A DNA stretch of 9,557 nucleotides from an uncultured Acetatifactor sp. (lineage in GTDB: Bacteria > Bacillota > Clostridia > Lachnospirales > Lachnospiraceae): NCBI GenBank assembly GCA_910577235.1, contig CAJTMX010000062.1:1-9557 (forward strand). Reading direction: 5' to 3'. Below, in pieces: positions 4,740-9,557 of the stretch. Below the pieces are notes generated by a model. That model did no database searches. It was not told the origin of the DNA and saw only the letters and a list, made by a program, of their open reading frames with translations. The position numbers and the translations under genes are program-made. Numbering within the stretch: position 1 is the stretch's first letter; each line of letters begins with the position of its first letter.

Positions 4740-7700
4740 GGAGACTTATCTGGCAGACCTGTACCGTCAATCGGTGCAGGCATTGACACGGAACAGGACG
4801 GAGTGGATGGGGCTTTTGTCCAGCGTGTCAAAATATTATAAAATGTCTTTTGACAAAAATGTGCTGATCTATGTACAGCGGCCGGACGCAGGACTCCTTG
4901 CCACAAAAGCGGGCTGGGAGAGACAGACCGGGAGGTATTTAAAAGCGGGTTCCAAGGGCATCGGCGTTGTGGATATGAACAATCCGAAGGCTACGCTTAC
5001 TTATTACTTTGACCTTGCGGATACCCGTGGCAGCTATGAGGGGTTCCGCAAGGCCATGGGCGCAGTCTGGTCCCTGGAGCGGCAGTACCAGCCGGAAATC
5101 CTGCGCAGGTTTCATGAACGATTTGGAACGGACAGTGAAAACACAGAAAACTGTCTGTGCCAGCTTGCAAGTATGCAGGCAGACTTATTTTTGGAGAAGT
5201 ATCTTTCCCGAGTGGAGGTCAGGGATGAGGGCAGTGTGCTGTACGGACTGCCCCCGGAGGCGGTGCAGGAAGAGTTCGCAAAACTGGCATCGGACAGCGC
5301 AGCCTACATTGTATTTAAAAAGTGCGGGATTGGGACAGAAACTTTTGAGGAAACGGGAGCTTTTGAGAATATCAGCCATTTCGGGAGCCTGGAGCTGTTC
5401 ATGGGACTTGGGTATTATGCCTGCGCCATAGCGAGGCCGGTGCTCTCAGAGATACACAGGCAGATTGAGGAAATCAAGGAAGAAAGGAGCCAGAGATATG
5501 AGCCGAGAACCGTTAGCGAAACTGGAATACAGGAAAGGGGAGGACGGGATGTTGTACCCGAATCTCCAAATATCAAAGAACCGGGAGAACGACCAGAGGC
5601 CGGCAGGGATGTTCGGGAGAAGGTGGAAAGATTATATGAAATCGAACCACCCGCAGAGGCTGTCGGAATTGACCGCACTGGGTCAGATCAACGAGATGAT
5701 AGACAAGGTGGACGCGGAGGCGGAGGAAAAGAAGGAGGCACTGATACAGCAGCTTTTGGAGGTACAGCCGATGCCGGAAACCGAGGACACACTGGAGAGA
5801 GCCGGGCACATGGAGATGATAACCAGGCAGGCGGAAGAGATCGTGCTGCAGGAGGTGGCATATCGGTTCCGGTAGGAACGGAAAGGAACAGAAAAGGCGG
5901 GAAAGAGGAAACGGCAGGGCCGGAGCCGGAGAATAGAGATGCAGAGGAACCCAAAGCGGAGAATACCGCCCAGGGTTCCTTTTTCCGTCTGGAAGAATCA
6001 GCAACAAAGGAAAATGTCAGAGAACACAAGGACTGGGATGAAATACAGAGACTTCTGACGGATACCGATGTGTACCCCCAGGATTTGTATGACCGGATCA
6101 ACCGGGTGTTCCTGCAGACGGATGCCATGACAGTAAAACGGGATGCCGTCAGGGATATTTATCTGGATTATGGTTTCCAAAAGAGCGGCGATGGGAAAAG
6201 GGGAATTGTGCCGGGAAGGGATATGGCGGATTTCTTTTTCGGGGAGGACGGTTTCGTGCGTCTGTCATGGGATGTGATCGCCTATGTGATAGGTGCCCTT
6301 GTGCGGGACGGCGAATATCTCCCATACCGGGAGGAAGAGGATGCCATAGGTGATTTTGACATTCCGGATGAAAGTGATTCAGATGAGCAGATACCGGAGG
6401 AATATAGTTCAGGCGGAACGGAAGATGCACAGGCAGATACAGGCAGAAATGACAGCGGCGGGCAGCTCAGCCTGTTTGAACTCTATCCCAATCCTTATCA
6501 GGAGGGCGGAGAGGACGGCGACCAGATACTTTCGGATGCGGCGGAGGGGCAAGAAGAAACGCCGGGATATGTGCCGTTCCCGATAGGAAGCCGCATTGCC
6601 TATGACAGCCGGATCTTTGAGGTGCTGGGCTATCTGGACGACAACCATACGGCGGAATTGGGGGACATTGAACAGCAGACGGGGCTTGGCCGCTATAAGG
6701 TCAGGGAAAGATTGCCGGTGGCTTTGATCGAAGAGGCAGAACTGCTGAAACCTTTTTATACAGAGGCGGAATTGTCTCAGGCAGTTATTCAGGCGGTAGA
6801 GAGCGGGAATCCTGCGGAAGAGGCAAAACAGCAGATCGTTGACATGGCCCGTATCGGGCAGGCAAATGAAAAATATGCCCTGGAACTGGCAAAGGAGGCA
6901 GAGCAGCGTTTTCAGGACGGAACGCTGAATTATCACTATCAGCCGGAGCACCGTCTGTATGAGGGCGGTCCCAAGGCAAAGTTTCGGAACAATGTAGAGG
7001 CGATCCGACTGCTTAAGCTCTTGCAGCGGGAGAACAGGATGGCAGACAGGGAGGAACAGGTCATCCTGGCCCGTTTTGTGGGCTGGGGAGGGCTGGCAAA
7101 TGCTTTGACACCCGGAAAGGAAGGGTGGGAAAAGGAGTATGATGAGATTACCGAACTGTTGACAGAGGAAGAAATACAGGCGGCTGCGGCATCTACCCTG
7201 ACCTCTTATTATACGGATCAGAAGGTGATCGGGCATATTTACCAGGCCCTGCACAACTTTGGTTTCCGTACCGGGAACATTTTGGATCCGGCTCTGGGGA
7301 CAGGAAACTTTTTCTCGATGCTGCCGGAGAGCATGGGCGGATCAAAACTCTACGGGGTGGAGCTGGAGCCCGTTGCGGGAGGCATTGCCAGAAAGCTGTA
7401 CCCCCAGGCGGAGATCCTCATCAAAGGGTTTGAGGACACGGAATTTTCAGATAGCTTTTTCGATGTGGTGGTGGGAAATGTGCCGTTTCATAGCATCAAA
7501 GTCAGTGACAGGAGGTATGACCGCCATAACTTTAAGATACACGATTATTTTCTGGCAAAAAGTCTGGACAAGTTAAGAGCGGGTGGTATTATGTCCGTCA
7601 TTACCACGAAGTTCACTCTGGATAAGGAGAATCCTTCTGTACGGAAATATATTGCCCAGCGTGCAGAACTGATTGGCGCCATACGCCTGCCGGAGAATGC

Positions 7701-9557
7701 TTTTAAGCAGGTGGCGGGAACGGAGGCTACCACGGATATTCTTTTTCTGAAAAAGCGGGAGCAGGAGATTATACCGGATGAGAGGAATACGCCATGGCTT
7801 TCTGTGGAAAAGGATGAAAAGGGGATCTCTTATAACAGTTATTTTATCGATCATCCGGAAATGGTGCTGGGGACAATGGTACAGAAAACCGGTATGTATG
7901 GGAGCCGTGATTTTGTGACTTGTGAGCCATACCCTGATAAGGCGCTGGACGATCTGCTGGGGAAGGCAGTCAGCAGGCTCCACGGGCAGTATGAGGAACC
8001 TGTCAGCGAACTTGCGGAGGATAAGGACACGGTGGTCAAGGAGTGGCTGCCTGCAGCGCCGGATGTGAAGAATTACAGTTATACCAAAGTGGGCAACAGC
8101 TTTTATTATCGGGAAAATTCCCGGATGTACCGGCAGGAATTGACCGGAAAAAGGGCGGAGAGGCTGGATGGGCTACTGTGTATCCGAAACGCTCTGAGGG
8201 AACTTATGGACTTCCAGCTCTACGGGGATTCTGAGCAGGGGTGGGAGATGCCCGCTGTGGAATACGAAGAGAAGCTGGCCGGACTGCTGGGAGACTTAAA
8301 CCGAGAATATGACGGATACATAAAAAAATACGGGTATCTGAATGCGCAGGGGAATGTCACGGTGTTTTCCAGGGATGTGGACGCTCCCCTCCTGCGGTCT
8401 ATTGAGGCGGAAGCGGAGGATGAGCAGGGAAAGAAGATAAAGGGCGAGTATAAAAAGACGGCGGTATTCTTTAAGGCCACTATCCGGCCAAAGAGTATGC
8501 CCAAAACAGCGGACAGTGTGGAAGAGGCTCTGCGGATTACCATGAACATCAAGGGAAGGTTTGACCTTGACTATATGCAGTATCTCTACCGTAAGGACGG
8601 CGGCATGTGCAGCAAGGAGGCCATACTGGAGGAACTGGGAGAGCGGGTCTACCAGGATCCATCCAGATGTCTGGATGGTGACGCCGTATCCGGCTGGGTG
8701 CTGGCGGAGGAATATCTTAGCGGCCATGTCAAGGATAAACTGGCGCAGGCGCAGCTTGCGGCGGAAGAGTCCCCGGAGCGTTTTGGCAGGAATGTGGATG
8801 CCTTGAAACAGGTGCAGCCAGAACCGTTAAAGCCGGAGGACATCAGTTTTGTGCTTGGCTCCACATGGATACCGGTGGAGTATTACCAGAATTTCATGTA
8901 TGAGAAGTTCGGAACCAGCGGATATAACCAAGAGAATCATATCCGGATAGAATTTGCGGAATGTACGGGAACCTATTTCATTACCCATAAAAATGCAGAG
9001 AAATATTCTATTGCCGTGAACAGCACTTATGGAACGGAGCGGATGAACGCCTATGAAATCATGGAAGATACCTTGAACCTGAAAACGGTGGAGGTTCGTG
9101 ATCGGCAGGAATATAGGGATCCGCAGACCGGTGAGGAAAAGGTGCGGTATGTGCTGAACAGGAAGGAAACCCTGCTCGCCAGAGAGAAGCAGGCGCAGAT
9201 TAAAATGGAGTTTGAATCTTGGCTGTTTGCGGAACCGGAGAGAGGGGCGTCGCTGACTTCAATATATAATGACCGTTTTAACAATATCCGCCCCAGAACC
9301 TATAACGGGGATGACCTGATGCTGCCCGATATGAACGATGCCATCACCCTGCGCAAGCATCAGCGGGACACGGTAGCTATGGGAATATACGGCGATGGCA
9401 ATCTACTGGTGGCACACGAGGTAGGGGCGGGAAAGACTATGACAGCCTGTGCCATTGCCTATGAGAGAAAGCGGCTGGGAGTGTGCAACAAGCCCCTGAT
9501 CGCCGTGCCGAACCACACGCTGGAGCAGTGGGCCACAGAGTTCATGCGGCTTTATCC
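4717..9557 (+). CDS. Giant ArdC-like / adenine methylase-like / SF2 helicase protein (3' end outside window)
   Basis: One uninterrupted frame of 1613 codons to the window end. ATG 4717 is the only ATG between the in-frame stop at 4678 and the first domain; its ribosome site is weak, so coupling to parB is likely. Residues 1-90 resemble the ArdC single-strand-binding, anti-restriction domain (KNVLIYVQRP, then GWERQTGRYLKAGSKGI). Residues 261-387 are a low-complexity linker that overlaps another gene. FVGWGGL (787-793) precedes a Rossmann methylase-like region with motif I DPALGTGNF (857-865) and motif IV NVPF (921-924), where classic enzymes have NPPY or NPPF. The helicase begins with Walker A HEVGAGKT (K1573) and motif Ia VPNHTLEQW (from 1597). 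The DEAD-like box and later motifs lie outside. Known relatives (BPTD_3080-type, often 2000-3000 residues) sit in Firmicutes conjugative elements. DNA modification, anti-restriction or strand processing during transfer is inferred; NVPF occurs in relatives too, so methylase activity is uncertain. Confidence 0.93.
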   Translation, partial: MQDGRLGRETYLADLYRQSVQALTRNRTEWMGLLSSVSKYYKMSFDKNVLIYVQRPDAGLLATKAGWERQTGRYLKAGSKGIGVVDMNNPKATLTYYFDLADTRGSYEGFRKAMGAVWSLERQYQPEILRRFHERFGTDSENTENCLCQLASMQADLFLEKYLSRVEVRDEGSVLYGLPPEAVQEEFAKLASDSAAYIVFKKCGIGTETFEETGAFENISHFGSLELFMGLGYYACAIARPVLSEIHRQIEEIKEERSQRYEPRTVSETGIQERGGRDVVPESPNIKEPGERPEAGRDVREKVERLYEIEPPAEAVGIDRTGSDQRDDRQGGRGGGGKEGGTDTAAFGGTADAGNRGHTGESRAHGDDNQAGGRDRAAGGGISVPVGTERNRKGGKEETAGPEPENRDAEEPKAENTAQGSFFRLEESATKENVREHKDWDEIQRLLTDTDVYPQDLYDRINRVFLQTDAMTVKRDAVRDIYLDYGFQKSGDGKRGIVPGRDMADFFFGEDGFVRLSWDVIAYVIGALVRDGEYLPYREEEDAIGDFDIPDESDSDEQIPEEYSSGGTEDAQADTGRNDSGGQLSLFELYPNPYQEGGEDGDQILSDAAEGQEETPGYVPFPIGSRIAYDSRIFEVLGYLDDNHTAELGDIEQQTGLGRYKVRERLPVALIEEAELLKPFYTEAELSQAVIQAVESGNPAEEAKQQIVDMARIGQANEKYALELAKEAEQRFQDGTLNYHYQPEHRLYEGGPKAKFRNNVEAIRLLKLLQRENRMADREEQVILARFVGWGGLANALTPGKEGWEKEYDEITELLTEEEIQAAAASTLTSYYTDQKVIGHIYQALHNFGFRTGNILDPALGTGNFFSMLPESMGGSKLYGVELEPVAGGIARKLYPQAEILIKGFEDTEFSDSFFDVVVGNVPFHSIKVSDRRYDRHNFKIHDYFLAKSLDKLRAGGIMSVITTKFTLDKENPSVRKYIAQRAELIGAIRLPENAFKQVAGTEATTDILFLKKREQEIIPDERNTPWLSVEKDEKGISYNSYFIDHPEMVLGTMVQKTGMYGSRDFVTCEPYPDKALDDLLGKAVSRLHGQYEEPVSELAEDKDTVVKEWLPAAPDVKNYSYTKVGNSFYYRENSRMYRQELTGKRAERLDGLLCIRNALRELMDFQLYGDSEQGWEMPAVEYEEKLAGLLGDLNREYDGYIKKYGYLNAQGNVTVFSRDVDAPLLRSIEAEAEDEQGKKIKGEYKKTAVFFKATIRPKSMPKTADSVEEALRITMNIKGRFDLDYMQYLYRKDGGMCSKEAILEELGERVYQDPSRCLDGDAVSGWVLAEEYLSGHVKDKLAQAQLAAEESPERFGRNVDALKQVQPEPLKPEDISFVLGSTWIPVEYYQNFMYEKFGTSGYNQENHIRIEFAECTGTYFITHKNAEKYSIAVNSTYGTERMNAYEIMEDTLNLKTVEVRDRQEYRDPQTGEEKVRYVLNRKETLLAREKQAQIKMEFESWLFAEPERGASLTSIYNDRFNNIRPRTYNGDDLMLPDMNDAITLRKHQRDTVAMGIYGDGNLLVAHEVGAGKTMTACAIAYERKRLGVCNKPLIAVPNHTLEQWATEFMRLY
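5484..5489 (+). promoter_or_regulatory. Internal ribosome-binding site for the nested tnpV-like gene
   Basis: AAGGAG within the helicase gene, 8 nt before ATG 5498 in another frame. This spacing is near ideal and stronger than the site of the enclosing helicase gene, which supports independent translation of the nested frame. Confidence 0.7.
5498..5875 (+). CDS. tnpV: TnpV-family-like small protein nested in the helicase gene (+1 frame)
   Basis: A 125-residue frame wholly inside the giant gene, shifted +1. I recognise the TnpV pattern first named in Tn4451: LEYRKGEDGMLYPNLQ (9-24), GMFGRRWKDYMKSNHP (37-52), LGQINEMIDKVDAEAEE (61-77), a helical Gln/Glu-rich middle, and QAEEIVLQEVAY (111-122) at the end. 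Length matches the family (about 110-130). The start ATG 5498 has AAGGAG 8 nt upstream; a TTG at 5465 would add 11 residues without a site. The function of TnpV is not established; small size and helical charge suit a DNA-binding or recombination accessory role. In this span the helicase frame is low-complexity (GGRGGGGKEGG, residues 331-341), as expected when the other frame is the constrained one. The match is from memory of family sequences, so a profile search is needed to settle it. Confidence 0.75.
   Translation: MSREPLAKLEYRKGEDGMLYPNLQISKNRENDQRPAGMFGRRWKDYMKSNHPQRLSELTALGQINEMIDKVDAEAEEKKEALIQQLLEVQPMPETEDTLERAGHMEMITRQAEEIVLQEVAYRFR

Larger units (their letters stand above)
2370..9557 (+). 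mobile_element. Left part of an integrative conjugative-type element (continues past the window)
   Basis: The element is defined by the interrupted host gene on its left and by cargo typical of Firmicutes integrative elements: parA, parB, a very large ArdC-methylase-helicase protein and a TnpV-like protein. All are on one strand and transcribed away from the junction. Relaxase, type IV secretion and integrase genes are not visible, so self-transfer is inferred from family context and is not shown. A phage-plasmid or a mobilisable island remains possible. Confidence 0.78.

Noticed and set aside
5009..5431. 140-codon + strand ORF inside the helicase gene, same frame as tnpV
   Set aside because: Unlike the tnpV-like frame, the helicase frame here is well ordered and the alternative product is Arg/Cys/Ser-rich with no family pattern.
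5573..6128. Two antisense ORFs of 144 and 146 codons over the helicase linker
   Set aside because: They are rich in Pro, Ser, Leu and Arg, which is the expected complement of the Gly/Glu-rich linker; they have no ribosome site or recognisable domain.
6409..7254. 281-codon antisense ORF, the longest on the - strand
   Set aside because: It lies opposite the continuous helicase frame, its product is rich in Leu, Cys, Arg and Phe as expected of a shadow, and no domain is recognisable.
1..9557. CRISPR array, rRNA, tRNA or complete insertion sequence
   Set aside because: No regularly spaced repeats, no tRNA-like cloverleaf at the junction and no transposase frame were seen on reading both strands.

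Overview
The window looks like a chromosome segment of a low-to-mid GC gut Clostridia (Lachnospiraceae-like) with the left end of an integrative and conjugative-type element inserted in it. The organism is inferred from protein style, not from any search: a ClpX paralogue next to a Csp-like S8 peptidase, strong AAGGAG-type ribosome sites and Firmicutes-style terminators. All convincing genes are on the + strand.

Region 1 (1-2369) is host DNA. It holds the 3' end of an unidentified gene closed by a perfect-stem terminator, a 509-residue ClpX-type AAA+ unfoldase with its own terminator, and the first 125 codons of a subtilisin-like (S8, Csp-type) peptidase. The peptidase reading frame is broken right after its catalytic Asp-Thr-Gly motif, which places the element boundary at about 2364-2376.

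Region 2 (about 2370-2890) is the non-coding left end of the element. It has a short repeat present three times, a strong terminator facing inward that would block host read-through, a possible 48-codon leader ORF, and a structured stretch with a 12-bp inverted repeat just before parA.

Region 3 (2891-9557) is a compact operon: parA, parB (65-nt overlap) and a giant gene (23-nt overlap with parB) that runs off the window after 1613 codons. The giant protein starts with an ArdC-like domain, continues through a low-complexity linker and an N6-adenine methylase-like domain, and enters an SF2/SNF2-type helicase at its Walker A motif. ParA and ParB probably maintain or segregate the excised element. 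The methylase-helicase is probably a DNA-processing or anti-restriction factor for transfer.

The most interesting point is that the linker of the giant protein is overprinted. A second reading frame at 5498-5875 encodes a complete TnpV-family-like protein with its own good ribosome-binding site, nested wholly inside the helicase gene. The low-complexity Gly/Arg/Asp/Glu-rich linker is what that gene looks like in the helicase frame.
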